Part shown: positions 1-6,147 of the stretch, one piece after another
Layout of the letters: the number at the start of each line of letters is the position of its first letter
How positions within the stretch are numbered: position 1 is the first letter of the stretch
Assembly: GCA_024206195.1 (NCBI GenBank)
Contig: JAAGZO010000619.1
Span: 1-9,106, forward strand
Source of the DNA: a bacterium
GTDB taxonomy: Archaea > Nanoarchaeota > Nanoarchaeia > Woesearchaeales > UBA10216
Direction: 5' to 3'
DNA length: 9,106 nt
The notes under the pieces: model-generated
The model's database searches: none
What the model saw: only the letters and a program-made list of their open reading frames with translations
Told to the model about the DNA's origin: nothing
Made by a program: the position numbers and the translations under genes

Positions 1-104
1 AACACCACTTCCCAGAATCCCCAACACAACAAGCTTACTAGCACCACCATACACATTAGTGCGTATTCGTATTTACTGAACTTGAGTTTGATTAATCTTT
101 TCAT
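1..104 (-). CDS. Partial small membrane protein (N-terminus only)
   Basis: Thirty-four codons are visible before the gene leaves the window on the left. It starts at an ATG with a good upstream site (AGAGGTAGG, short spacing) and lies 17 nt after the stop of the preceding minus-strand gene, so it is probably the fourth gene of this operon. The visible N-terminus is basic (MKRLIKLKFSKYEY) and is followed by a hydrophobic stretch (ALMCMVVLVSLLCWGFW). That predicts one inner-membrane segment with the N-terminus in the cytoplasm, or an uncleaved signal anchor. Family and function are unknown, and the missing C-terminus prevents any further assignment. Confidence 0.6.
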   Translation of the reverse strand, partial: MKRLIKLKFSKYEYALMCMVVLVSLLCWGFWEVV

Positions 105-121
105 AATCCTACCTCTGTGTA

Positions 122-340
122 TTATTTTCGATTCATTTCCAACAAAACATCTTCGTACACCCATTGCATTTCATTACCGGAATGATGGATCAGGTATTCG
201 ATTTCCACAAACTCCGCACCTTCATCATCCAAGATGGAAGTTGTACGGATGCCACGGATGTTGCCAATGACATCTACAGGGTGTTCTACTGTTTCAATTG
301 TGATTGTTACATTTTCATTCAGGTTGTATTTTGTGTGCAT
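122..340 (-). CDS. Hypothetical 72-residue phage protein
   Basis: I do not recognise the family. The chosen ATG lies one base after the TGA of the upstream 181-residue gene and has a GAGGA site 8 nt away, so translation is probably coupled. An earlier in-frame start would lie inside the upstream gene and lacks this site. The product is small and acidic, with alternating charged and hydrophobic residues (ENVTITIETVEHPVDVIGNI, then FVEIEYLIHH), which suggests a compact beta-rich domain. It has no membrane segment and no cysteine pair. It is the third gene of the minus-strand operon led by the promoter near 1220-1247. Confidence 0.7.
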   Translation of the reverse strand: MHTKYNLNENVTITIETVEHPVDVIGNIRGIRTTSILDDEGAEFVEIEYLIHHSGNEMQWVYEDVLLEMNRK

Positions 341-341
341 A

Positions 342-887
342 TCAGCATTCCTCACTCTTAAACTTTTCCAACACTTTAATAGCATCCAGCACTTGTGTCA
401 AATCATTTTCGTCATTAATTTTAAAGTCACCAAAATCTGTCCACAATTCAACAGTATCTCCATCAATCAGCACTTTCATGCTGTGTTGTTCACACAAAGC
501 TTTGATGTTTTGGAGGGGTATCTCTATTGATAGAGTATCCACCTCCTCAGACGCATCGTGTGGCGTTGTTAGTGTTTTATTGGAGCAAGTGTGTTCATGT
601 TCAGAAACGATTGTCTGAGGGGTTTGTGGGGTGTCTGAGAGGGAGAGTTCTTCTCCCTCTATTAACTCGAAATCGTTTAGGGATGTGAACTCCTCATCTT
701 TAGTGTAAATAGCCCACAAACCTTCATTACAGTTAAAAGTCACATCGCGAGTTAGTACATTATGAGTATCAACCTCACAAACCACAAACTCTTGACCTTT
801 GACAATATCACATCCACAATAATTATCACCATCGCCATCTTTCAGACAACGGTATTTCTTTCCAACTTCGAATTTTTCAATAGCCAT
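342..887 (-). CDS. Hypothetical 181-residue phage protein, two domains with a linker
   Basis: The ATG has a GGAG site about 9 nt upstream and follows the previous minus-strand gene by 14 nt. Three parts are visible. Residues 1-77 form a beta-rich domain beginning FEVGKKYRCLKDGDGDNY and ending DFELIEGEE, similar in style to the small SH3-like domains of phage proteins, with cysteines at 14, 24, 26, 37 and 52. Residues 78-115 form a Ser/Thr/Pro/His-rich linker (SDTPQTPQT). The C-terminal domain, about 116-181, contains a helix (LQNIKALCEQH), beta strands (MKVLIDGDTVELW) and a closing helix (LTQVLDAIKVLEKFK). The linker suggests two independent modules joined together. No catalytic motif is evident and no function is assigned. 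Confidence 0.75.
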   Translation of the reverse strand: MAIEKFEVGKKYRCLKDGDGDNYCGCDIVKGQEFVVCEVDTHNVLTRDVTFNCNEGLWAIYTKDEEFTSLNDFELIEGEELSLSDTPQTPQTIVSEHEHTCSNKTLTTPHDASEEVDTLSIEIPLQNIKALCEQHSMKVLIDGDTVELWTDFGDFKINDENDLTQVLDAIKVLEKFKSEEC

Positions 888-901
888 GATTTATTTCTCC
901 T

Positions 902-1177
902 CTACTTAATAATAGTCTTACCTAAGTCTCGATACCAAGAGTATACATCATCCCCATGAATATACAACTCTTTTTCTCGACCATCGTTATGTTTTAATGA
1001 TAAACGGAAATTATATCCCGACATGTGCATACGTTCAATTTGATACTCTTCATGCTTCCAACCGTTATGTGCTAACACTTTAGTTTTAAAATCTAGCTCG
1101 TATTGTGGGTGAAACACTACCTCTAAAATACAACGTACAACAGTCTGTGATTGTTTAAATTCTGTTGGTGTGATCAT
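902..1177 (-). CDS. Hypothetical 91-residue phage protein, first gene of leftward operon
   Basis: Two ATG codons lie close together (1183 and 1177). The GAGG site is only 2 nt from the first but 8 nt from the second, so I chose 1177, giving a product that begins MITPTEFKQSQ. A longer version starting at a TTG near 1228 would overlap the predicted promoter -10 box and is unlikely. The product is mixed alpha/beta, with a helix near the start and strands such as FRLSLKHNDG and KELYIHGDD, ending in a basic tail. There is no recognisable domain. It is transcribed from the leftward promoter at 1220-1247 and starts the four-gene minus-strand operon. Confidence 0.7.
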   Translation of the reverse strand: MITPTEFKQSQTVVRCILEVVFHPQYELDFKTKVLAHNGWKHEEYQIERMHMSGYNFRLSLKHNDGREKELYIHGDDVYSWYRDLGKTIIK

Positions 1178-1219
1178 ACTCATTTCCTCTTTCGTATGTC
1201 CCGTTGGTATGTGGTGGAT

Positions 1220-1247
1220 ATTAAACAAAGAAGATGGGTGGGGTCAA
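1220..1247 (-). promoter_or_regulatory. Predicted sigma-70 promoter for the leftward operon
   Basis: On the minus strand, TTGACC (1242-1247) and TTTAAT (1220-1225) are separated by 16 nt. Each matches the consensus at five of six bases. Transcription would begin near 1213, giving a leader of about 35 nt before the ATG at 1177. The adjacent AT-rich block at 1250-1283 could serve as an UP element. This is a prediction from sequence only. Confidence 0.55.
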
Positions 1248-1283
1248 GAGAAAATTTAAATTAATTTTTATTCTAATCTTTTG

Positions 1284-1311
1284 TTGACAAGAAGAGATGA
1301 GGTGTTATGAT
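1284..1311 (+). promoter_or_regulatory. Predicted sigma-70 promoter for the rightward operon
   Basis: A perfect TTGACA (1284-1289) lies 16 nt before TATGAT (1306-1311). The -10 box is preceded by TGT, making an extended -10 element (TGnTATGAT). Transcription would start near 1318, about 20 nt before the ATG of the HNH-like gene. The AT-rich tract 1250-1283 directly upstream resembles an UP element and is shared with the divergent promoter. Confidence 0.7.
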
Positions 1312-1339
1312 TTGACACATACCTTACAGGAGAAAATTT

Positions 1340-2143
1340 ATGAACTTCACCCCAGAGCAAATTGATAAGAAATGGCGTAATAAGAAGAGCAGTTGTGCTA
1401 AACGTAAAATTCCAATGCTTCTATCTCAAGAGGAGTTTACTTACCTCTATCAACACCACAATATGGTTTGCGAATACACTGGGGATAAGATGTCCACTGA
1501 TCACCTTAAAGATAACTATATCAGTCTTGAACGAATCGATGAAACACTTCCATATCAAAGTGGAAACATTTGTTTTATCACCAAAGCTGCAAACCACGTT
1601 AAGGGGTCAATGTTCGATCACAAAACAAATAGCGGCATCAAACTTCTTGGTAAGCATCGTGAAACATTCTTTAAACTTGTTGACGTTATAAGAGATGAAG
1701 AGTATATTAACAATCTCAAAAATAAATACACACAAGAGAACATTAAACGTATGATGTCTGGCGATGAACTTGATATCAAAGAACAAACACAATTTACAAA
1801 AGGGAAGATTATGAAAACAACTATCACACAACACACCATTCAACAAAACCGCTTACGTAAATACCTGAAGTTTGTAGATGAGATGGAGAAGTTTGGTTGT
1901 ACAGTGTCTATGAGTGCATCTCAGTTTAATGTTAAACATCAACGTCAAACGTGTTCACTATCAAAACAACCACTGGATCACACTAACCCGTACTATTTGA
2001 TTAAAGATAAGACGCAACCAGTCACAAAAGATAACCTGTTAATTGTGAATCAAAACGTAGGTAAGAGTATTGACTTCTTGATGAGTAAGACAGGGTTAAA
2101 CTGGAAAGGTGTTCAAGGTGTTTACAAGAATCTAGCTAAGTAA
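1340..2143 (+). CDS. HNH-endonuclease-like protein with two related modules
   Basis: The ATG has an AGGAG site 7 nt upstream and follows a strong promoter, so this is the first gene of the rightward operon. The 267-residue product contains two related modules. Module 1 (about residues 25-92) has C44-EYTG, SLERID at 62-67 and GNICFITKAANHVKG at 75-89. This resembles the C-x-x-TG ... SLDRID ... DNv..i...N..K pattern of small phage HNH proteins. Module 2 (about 185-250) has C205-SLSKQPL and PVTKDNLLIVNQNVGKSID, the same pattern without a clear catalytic Asp/His core. The two modules are joined by a basic, helical stretch. Known relatives are DNA endonucleases or DNA-binding proteins, and nuclease activity here is inferred. 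Canonical zinc CxxC pairs and a clear His-Asn-His triad are not visible, so a structural or regulatory DNA-binding role is also possible. Confidence 0.65.
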   Translation: MNFTPEQIDKKWRNKKSSCAKRKIPMLLSQEEFTYLYQHHNMVCEYTGDKMSTDHLKDNYISLERIDETLPYQSGNICFITKAANHVKGSMFDHKTNSGIKLLGKHRETFFKLVDVIRDEEYINNLKNKYTQENIKRMMSGDELDIKEQTQFTKGKIMKTTITQHTIQQNRLRKYLKFVDEMEKFGCTVSMSASQFNVKHQRQTCSLSKQPLDHTNPYYLIKDKTQPVTKDNLLIVNQNVGKSIDFLMSKTGLNWKGVQGVYKNLAK

Positions 2144-2158
2144 TAAGAGGAAACAACA

Positions 2159-2488
2159 ATGGAACTAATCCAAAACATCAACATTCAGCACCTCTCAGCG
2201 TCTCTGACAGGGATGTTGTTCACAACAGTACATTGTATTAAGAACACACATACAACGCTCCTACGTGACGTACAGGGACGCTCAGAGGCAATTGACAGCA
2301 ACCCTATACTCATCTTAGATAACACAGCTCACTTGTTCGTTAAGACTAATTATTTTAATCACAAAAATAATCTATCAGCACTTGAAAGTGTTTTAGGAAA
2401 GGAGTATATTGAGAACAACACAGACTTTGATGTGTTTGCATACATTGAAGAGATTGAAGATATGTTAGAGGAGAGGGAAGATGTTTAA
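2159..2488 (+). CDS. Hypothetical 109-residue phage protein
   Basis: The ATG has a GAGG site 8 nt upstream and follows the HNH-like gene by 15 nt; the last 8 nt overlap the next gene. The N-terminal half is mixed, with a short hydrophobic patch (LTGMLFTTVHCI), and the centre is beta-like (PILILDNTAHLFVKTNYF). The C-terminus is a strongly acidic helix (FAYIEEIEDMLEEREDV), which often indicates a protein-contact surface or DNA mimicry, though neither is shown here. There is no recognised family. Confidence 0.75.
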   Translation: MELIQNINIQHLSASLTGMLFTTVHCIKNTHTTLLRDVQGRSEAIDSNPILILDNTAHLFVKTNYFNHKNNLSALESVLGKEYIENNTDFDVFAYIEEIEDMLEEREDV

Positions 2489-2783
2489 AAATAAAGTGAC
2501 AATATGCCTTGCTGTTGGTTGCTGGGGATTTGCTTGTGGAGTGTTGGGTAATGCGTTTATGCATATCAGCGACTCTTCCCAAAAGACAGAGATAGAACAA
2601 CAGTTAGTGATACCTCTACTAAAGTTCTGTAAAAGCACAGTGATTGTGAGTAGCCGCAATATCAACCTAGAAGATAACACAGCTATTTTTGATTGTGGTT
2701 ATCATGATAAATCTGTATACCAGATCAACTACAAAACTTTAGAAGTGGAAACACTTATTGAAGGAGAGGAAATCAATGACTAA
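2481..2783 (+). CDS. Hypothetical 100-residue membrane-anchored protein
   Basis: The ATG overlaps the end of the previous gene by 8 nt and sits just after a purine-rich run (GAGGAGAGGGAAG). The N-terminus is MFKNK followed by a hydrophobic stretch of about 20 residues (VTICLAVGCWGFACGVLGNA), predicting one membrane segment or signal anchor. The remaining 70 residues are soluble, with two cysteines (C50 and C72) that could pair if exported. With positive charge before the segment, the soluble part would face the periplasm. Function is unknown. The next gene overlaps its last 8 nt. Confidence 0.75.
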   Translation: MFKNKVTICLAVGCWGFACGVLGNAFMHISDSSQKTEIEQQLVIPLLKFCKSTVIVSSRNINLEDNTAIFDCGYHDKSVYQINYKTLEVETLIEGEEIND

Positions 2784-2991
2784 GATAGAGTACGCAACAA
2801 CGTGTCCACATCACCACAGCAATAAAGATAACACACCTGTAGAGGTTGTACAGCTCACAGAAGATGAGTGGGAATACATTATGGATAAAGTTGAGAATGG
2901 TGGTGAGGTGAACGAAGCGTTGTTGGCAGCAGCTAAGAAACACGCTGAGTTTGAGCAAGCAATTAGCATTGATAATGTGACGGGAGTGTGA
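2776..2991 (+). CDS. Hypothetical 71-residue phage protein
   Basis: I chose the ATG at 2776 because it has a long purine site (AAGGAGAGGA) five bases upstream; a TTG 18 nt earlier lies before that site. The product begins MTKIEYATTCPHHHSNKDN, a Cys-His-rich stretch that could bind a metal ion. It continues with an acidic region (VVQLTEDEWEYIMDKVEN) and a helix (EALLAAAKKHAEFEQAI). It overlaps the preceding gene by 8 nt and is followed one base later by the next ATG, so it is coupled on both sides. The family is not recognised. Confidence 0.72.
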   Translation: MTKIEYATTCPHHHSNKDNTPVEVVQLTEDEWEYIMDKVENGGEVNEALLAAAKKHAEFEQAISIDNVTGV

Positions 2992-2992
2992 T

Positions 2993-3151
2993 ATGTTAGA
3001 TTTTACAAGTTCTACATGGTACAAGTTTCTAGTGGTTTTTGGGATTATACCTTTAGCATGGAATTTAGTAGATAAAAACCTATTGCTTTCTTTGGTATTG
3101 GTGGTATGCCAGATTCCTTGGTTCTACACAACATGTTGTAAAGATAAATAA
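2993..3151 (+). CDS. Small two-helix membrane protein, 52 residues
   Basis: This short gene begins one base after the preceding TGA, with GGGAG 6 nt upstream. The protein has two hydrophobic stretches, about residues 10-24 (FLVVFGIIPLAWNLV within KFLVV...) and 29-45 (NLLLSLVLVVCQIPWFY), separated by VDK and ending in a short TTCCKDK tail. That predicts a hairpin in the inner membrane. Size and topology resemble many uncharacterised phage membrane mini-proteins. A holin role is possible in principle but unlikely, because neighbouring genes are early-type and no endolysin is nearby. The good ribosome site and tight spacing support it as real. Confidence 0.7.
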   Translation: MLDFTSSTWYKFLVVFGIIPLAWNLVDKNLLLSLVLVVCQIPWFYTTCCKDK

Positions 3152-3164
3152 GAAGGGGTGTAAT

Positions 3165-3425
3165 ATGAAGAAAGTAGAAGGGTTTCAGACAGAAGATGGA
3201 GAGTTCTTTGTTAGTGAACAACAGGCTAAACAACATGAACAAACATTAGATTTCATTAAGGAATATGAGCAATTACCAAAGCAAGAACAACTGCAGATTA
3301 CCGTAAATACAGGGTTAGGAGTTGCTGTAGGTTATGCTTCTGGTGAAGGTTTGGTTAAGTGGGTTAAGAATAACAAAGACTTAGCAGGTAAGTTAGTAGG
3401 ACGAGGTGTGGTATGCAAAATTTAG
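3165..3425 (+). CDS. Hypothetical 86-residue phage protein
   Basis: The ATG has AAGGGG 6 nt upstream. The N-terminus carries the motif GFQTEDGEFFVSEQQAKQHE, a pattern (F-x-T-x-DG-x-x-F, then QA-x-x-HE) that I associate with several small phage proteins of unknown role. A charged helix follows (TLDFIKEYEQLPKQEQLQ). The second half is Gly/Val-rich (TGLGVAVGYASGEGLVKWV) with a moderately hydrophobic segment that may touch the membrane, and the tail is basic. The last 13 nt overlap the next gene. Function is unknown. Confidence 0.72.
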   Translation: MKKVEGFQTEDGEFFVSEQQAKQHEQTLDFIKEYEQLPKQEQLQITVNTGLGVAVGYASGEGLVKWVKNNKDLAGKLVGRGVVCKI

Positions 3426-4465
3426 TAATTATGAAATCTGAGAAAGGTGTTTACGTGGGCAGTGACGTTATCAATTACCGCGGTCGAGCACACCTACCTT
3501 GGGGTCGTTACCGTTACAACAAAGGGGCAACTTTAACACCGACATTCACAAGCGGTTGGATGTTTATGGAAGGTGTGGAAACAATTACATCTGTAGAAGA
3601 GAAACTACCTACGAAGTATGTTAATATCCGGTGGGAGCTTATAGATAAAGAAGATAACCCTATCAACCTTCCTGAAGTCTTGAGAGGAGAAGATGTAAAA
3701 GAGTGGTGGGACGATGACGATGATGTCTACGATTATTGTTTTGGTGTGAAAAGTCCTTATTACAAATACCGCACTTTCTACCAACGGAAAAAGGATGTAG
3801 CACCAGAAGAGTGGAAAGAGGTAGAGTTTACAGTTAAAAACCTTGGAACCATTTTACAATCAGAAGTAGACAACTTTTCAGATATGAAGATTGTTGTAGG
3901 TAAGACGGGTTATCAATCTAGTAAACCAAATACTGATATTCAGCAAGACTTGTCGAAGATTGTCACTTACGCTGAGATTGAGAAGATGTTAGTTCCTGAC
4001 TTAGCATTACATAATCGACCATGTTCTGTTAGTGCGGACACAACATACAAGATCATCCGTAATCATATTAAAGATAATATCGATGGTAAGTATGCCCGTG
4101 TCACAAGTGACTACGATTTCTGTTTCACAGTTAATAAACGTGTACGAGTAGAACCTTACACATACCAAACAGAGATTAAGAAAGCTAACGGTAGAAGCTA
4201 CGCACGTCCCCGATTCAACACTCACAAGGTTGAGTTTAAAGAAGTGGAAATCTTTGAAATGTGCCCTAGTAAAGTATACCGAGGCTACACACCAATTGCA
4301 GGTTTTAAAGGTGAGAGTCTTTCTGACTTAGCAGAGAATATTAAACTTTACTTGACAGAGCTTATGGAAGTGATTAATCTACCAGTACACGAATGTTCTC
4401 ATTGTAACGGTAAGGGTGCTGTAGTCAAGAAAGTTGAAGATAAAAATAAGCGAGGTGATGTATGA
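3413..4465 (+). CDS. Hypothetical 350-residue phage protein with a single CxxCxGxG knuckle
   Basis: This is the largest complete gene in the window. Its ATG overlaps the preceding gene by 13 nt, with GAGG six bases upstream. The N-terminus (1-75) is basic and beta-like (HLPWGRYRYNKG). A very acidic patch, WWDDDDD, lies at 98-104. The centre is mixed. Basic, aromatic strands (RVRVEPYTYQTEI and a run of Arg/Tyr/Lys around 259-290) could contact nucleic acid. Near the C-terminus, C328-SH-C331-NGKG matches one CxxCxGxG repeat of the DnaJ type, but it is alone, so a full zinc site would need cysteines from elsewhere (for example C204, C237, C284) or a second subunit. There is no catalytic motif that I can identify. 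Function is unknown. Confidence 0.8.
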   Translation: MQNLVIMKSEKGVYVGSDVINYRGRAHLPWGRYRYNKGATLTPTFTSGWMFMEGVETITSVEEKLPTKYVNIRWELIDKEDNPINLPEVLRGEDVKEWWDDDDDVYDYCFGVKSPYYKYRTFYQRKKDVAPEEWKEVEFTVKNLGTILQSEVDNFSDMKIVVGKTGYQSSKPNTDIQQDLSKIVTYAEIEKMLVPDLALHNRPCSVSADTTYKIIRNHIKDNIDGKYARVTSDYDFCFTVNKRVRVEPYTYQTEIKKANGRSYARPRFNTHKVEFKEVEIFEMCPSKVYRGYTPIAGFKGESLSDLAENIKLYLTELMEVINLPVHECSHCNGKGAVVKKVEDKNKRGDV

Positions 4466-4716
4466 CAAACCCAATTTATTTTGAATTCGTACACCAATAT
4501 GAAGGAGTCAACTTCGAATGCGTGGCAGAAGTGTTTGTAGAGCTTCCTGTTCCAAATGGAGACAGTGATTGGGATGAGATGGGAGTTAAGGAAGTAGAGA
4601 GTTTCGAATGTACGTCTCACCCAAGCGTGAGTGGGCAAGATATCAACCTTGATGATAAAGATATCTTGCGGTATTTTGATTTGCATGTAGAGATGATGGT
4701 TAATGAGAGTTTTTGA
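4462..4716 (+). CDS. Hypothetical 84-residue acidic phage protein
   Basis: It starts in an ATGA overlap with the stop of the 350-residue gene and has GAGGTG 5 nt upstream, indicating coupled translation. The product is beta-rich at the start (IYFEFVHQYEGVNFECVAEV) and strongly acidic throughout (NGDSDWDEMG and DINLDDKDILRYFD). It has no membrane segment and no recognised motif. Its stop overlaps the purine-rich ribosome site of the next gene. Confidence 0.75.
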   Translation: MTNPIYFEFVHQYEGVNFECVAEVFVELPVPNGDSDWDEMGVKEVESFECTSHPSVSGQDINLDDKDILRYFDLHVEMMVNESF

Positions 4717-4727
4717 GGAGAAGTATT

Positions 4728-4955
4728 ATGAATTATAAGAAGGTGATTGAAGATTACAACAACGGAACCCTTAATGGAGACATCACCACACTTGTCATGG
4801 ATAATGACGGTGGTTACTGGGATGTGAACACAGGTGATGAAGATATAGATGAACAACTTGAGCAAGAGTTGGAAGATAAATATGGCGCTCCTAATGGTTA
4901 TCGTGATATTGTTAAGGTGTTATGTGCAGCGGGTGTGAAGGCTGATTGGTGTTGA
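4728..4955 (+). CDS. Hypothetical 75-residue acidic phage protein
   Basis: The ATG at 4728 is preceded by GAGGAG at a spacing of about 8 nt; a TTG 15 nt upstream lies before that site and was not used. The protein starts MNYKKVIEDYNNGTLNG, then has a strand and turn (TTLVMDNDGGYWDV) and a glutamate-rich helix (EDIDEQLEQELEDKYG), and ends AAGVKADWC. It is similar in character to its neighbours, small and acidic, with no recognised domain. Ten bases separate it from the next ATG. Confidence 0.75.
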   Translation: MNYKKVIEDYNNGTLNGDITTLVMDNDGGYWDVNTGDEDIDEQLEQELEDKYGAPNGYRDIVKVLCAAGVKADWC

Positions 4956-4965
4956 GGAGGTAGTT

Positions 4966-5193
4966 ATGAGTACAGATTACTCACTAATGTATAAGCTTGG
5001 TTATGAGTTAGATATAACAGAACATAGTACTTTGTTTGACATCACTTTATGTGAAGGTCGAGAACAATCATGGGCTGAGATTAGTGATTTAACACTTGAT
5101 GAAGTTAAACTGATTAATCAGAGGATCACCAATATTATCAGTTATTTTGATCCAGATTATGGGGGTTGTAAGGTAGATTATGAAAAACAATAG
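4966..5193 (+). CDS. Hypothetical 75-residue phage protein
   Basis: The ATG has a strong GGAGG site about 6 nt upstream. The product begins MSTDYSLMYKLGYELDITEH, then has strands (STLFDITLCEG) and an amphipathic helix (LTLDEVKLINQRITNIISYF), and ends acidic. It is probably a small soluble alpha/beta protein. I recognise no family. It belongs to the same rightward operon as its neighbours. Confidence 0.75.
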   Translation: MSTDYSLMYKLGYELDITEHSTLFDITLCEGREQSWAEISDLTLDEVKLINQRITNIISYFDPDYGGCKVDYEKQ

Positions 5194-5225
5194 AAAGATC
5201 GGAGCTGTACAGATAGGGAATAGTT

Positions 5226-5501
5226 ATGGATAAAGTAGAAATGTTAGGGAAATACGGAGACATTCCTGTACAGTTTACAAGTTGGTATAAGAATCAATTC
5301 ACCCTTAAACCTGTTTCTGACAACAGTGAAAGTATTCTTATTGAATTCTCTCCTGATTACAGAGATAATTTGGGCTTTCAAGAAGTCACCACTATCAGGG
5401 AGTTAACAGAACTGGACGACCACAACCACCTATACATCTTTGATGGATGGGAAGAAGGTGGAGGACGTAGAGAAGTTTATTACGGAGAAGGTGAGGCATA
5501 A
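5226..5501 (+). CDS. Hypothetical 91-residue acidic phage protein
   Basis: The ATG has a weak AGGGA site about 7 nt upstream and follows the previous stop by 32 nt, the widest gap in this part of the operon. The product looks beta-rich (DIPVQFTSWYKNQFTLKPV, SESILIEFSPDY) with an aromatic and acidic C-terminus (LYIFDGWEEGGGRREVYYG). There is no recognised family. Its TAA overlaps the ATC codon that begins the apparently broken downstream gene. Confidence 0.72.
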   Translation: MDKVEMLGKYGDIPVQFTSWYKNQFTLKPVSDNSESILIEFSPDYRDNLGFQEVTTIRELTELDDHNHLYIFDGWEEGGGRREVYYGEGEA

Positions 5502-5691
5502 TCAATACACGTAAAGTAAAGAAAGGTCAAATCAGGCAAGTGAACGCTCCACAAGGGATTACGGTTGTATGTATGTCATTCTAGAGGTTTGGGACGACGG
5601 GGCAGATATTATGTGGTTGACAGGGGTAGATATTAACCGCAAAGATTATTTCGTCAACGAAGAACTTGAAGAAGATATTGTAGTGATGTAA
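5501..5691 (+). pseudogene. Probable broken small gene: ATC in place of the start and an internal frameshift
   Basis: Two open segments in different frames look like halves of one small protein. Segment A starts at ATC (5501), which overlaps the previous TAA exactly where a TAATG junction would be expected. It reads INTRKVKKGQIRQVNAPQG and on to a TAG at 5582. Segment B (ATG at 5569 to TAA at 5691, 40 residues) reads MYVILEVWDDGADIMWLTGV and ends EEDIVVM. Restoring one base near 5575, or one extra GTAT unit in the GTATGTAT run at 5567-5574, joins them into a protein of about 63 residues. Segment B alone has only a weak ribosome site. It may be a decayed gene, a sequencing error, or a real 40-residue ORF (5569-5691). 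Confidence 0.45.
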
Positions 5692-5718
5692 CATGTTCAG
5701 CGACATGGCTTTTGTATG

Positions 5719-5748
5719 TAAAGATGTCACAGCGCTGTGACATCTTTA
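5719..5748. terminator. Perfect 30-bp palindrome, probable two-way terminator
   Basis: Every base from 5719 to 5748 pairs with its mirror base around the centre at 5733/5734 (half-site TAAAGATGTCACAGC). As RNA it forms a stem of about 13 bp with a 4-nt loop. It lies between the rightward operon (last stop 5691) and the leftward GIY-YIG gene, whose TGA (5727-5729) is inside it. The position is ideal for a bidirectional terminator. The U tracts after the stem are only three bases (CTTTAAT and CTTTACA), so an operator role is a fair alternative. Confidence 0.6.
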
Positions 5749-6147
5749 ATATCGAATACCTCCCTCGCCTCTGTGTATCCTTGAAACGTAACTTTAGGTA
5801 TGTAGTGTTTATCTAGCGAGAAGTTTAATAATTTTCTTTCTCTCACTACACAGTCTTCATGGTTATGTTTCTCAAGGTAGATTATACCCACTGTATAAGA
5901 TTTAGGTAGAGATGATTTGATATCTATAACCCTTCTTTCTGGGCAAAAGGATCTGCCTATCTTATAAAAAGACTCTTCAGTGTTTTCTATTCTTAAAATA
6001 TAGAGATAATCATCTTCACATCTTTTTGCCTCATAAATACCATCAACAAACCCCGAAAAACTATTTGTAAGGTGGTAACATATCTTGCAACGAGTGTTAT
6101 GGTTTATGAAGTTATTAAATGTACTTACCGTCTCGTGACCTCTTTTT
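5727..6147 (-). pseudogene. Out-of-frame C-terminal half of a GIY-YIG nuclease-like protein
   Basis: This minus-strand open segment has no usable start. It continues the preceding gene if one A is removed from the A5 run at 6143-6147, giving a 323-residue protein. After the join it reads WVCKRGHETVSTFNNF and on to RCKIC, a zinc-finger-like repeat. A GIY-YIG domain follows: YLYIL at about 231-235 and YKIGRS at about 245-250 are the two signature strands. PERR supplies the conserved arginine (about 255), and RERKLLNF supplies the metal-binding glutamate (about 287). The closing PKVTFQGYTEAREVF is typical of this superfamily. Family members cut DNA, for example as homing or repair endonucleases. 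As read here the nuclease half would not be made. Confidence 0.65.

Noticed and set aside
902..1228. Longer version of the 91-residue gene starting at TTG 1228
   Set aside because: That start would overlap the predicted -10 box of the gene's own promoter and has no ribosome site; the ATG at 1177 has one.
1607..1846. Hydrophobic antisense open frames within the HNH-like gene
   Set aside because: They are antisense to a gene with a strong promoter and ribosome site; the hydrophobic composition follows from the AT-rich sense strand.
5180..5233. Mini-ORF of 17 codons between the 4966 and 5226 genes, a possible leader peptide
   Set aside because: It has only a weak ribosome site, overlaps both neighbours and its peptide has no notable composition.
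5719..5748. CRP-type binding site in the palindrome
   Set aside because: CRP sites have TGTGA on the left and TCACA on the right; here the order is reversed (TCACA left, TGTGA right).
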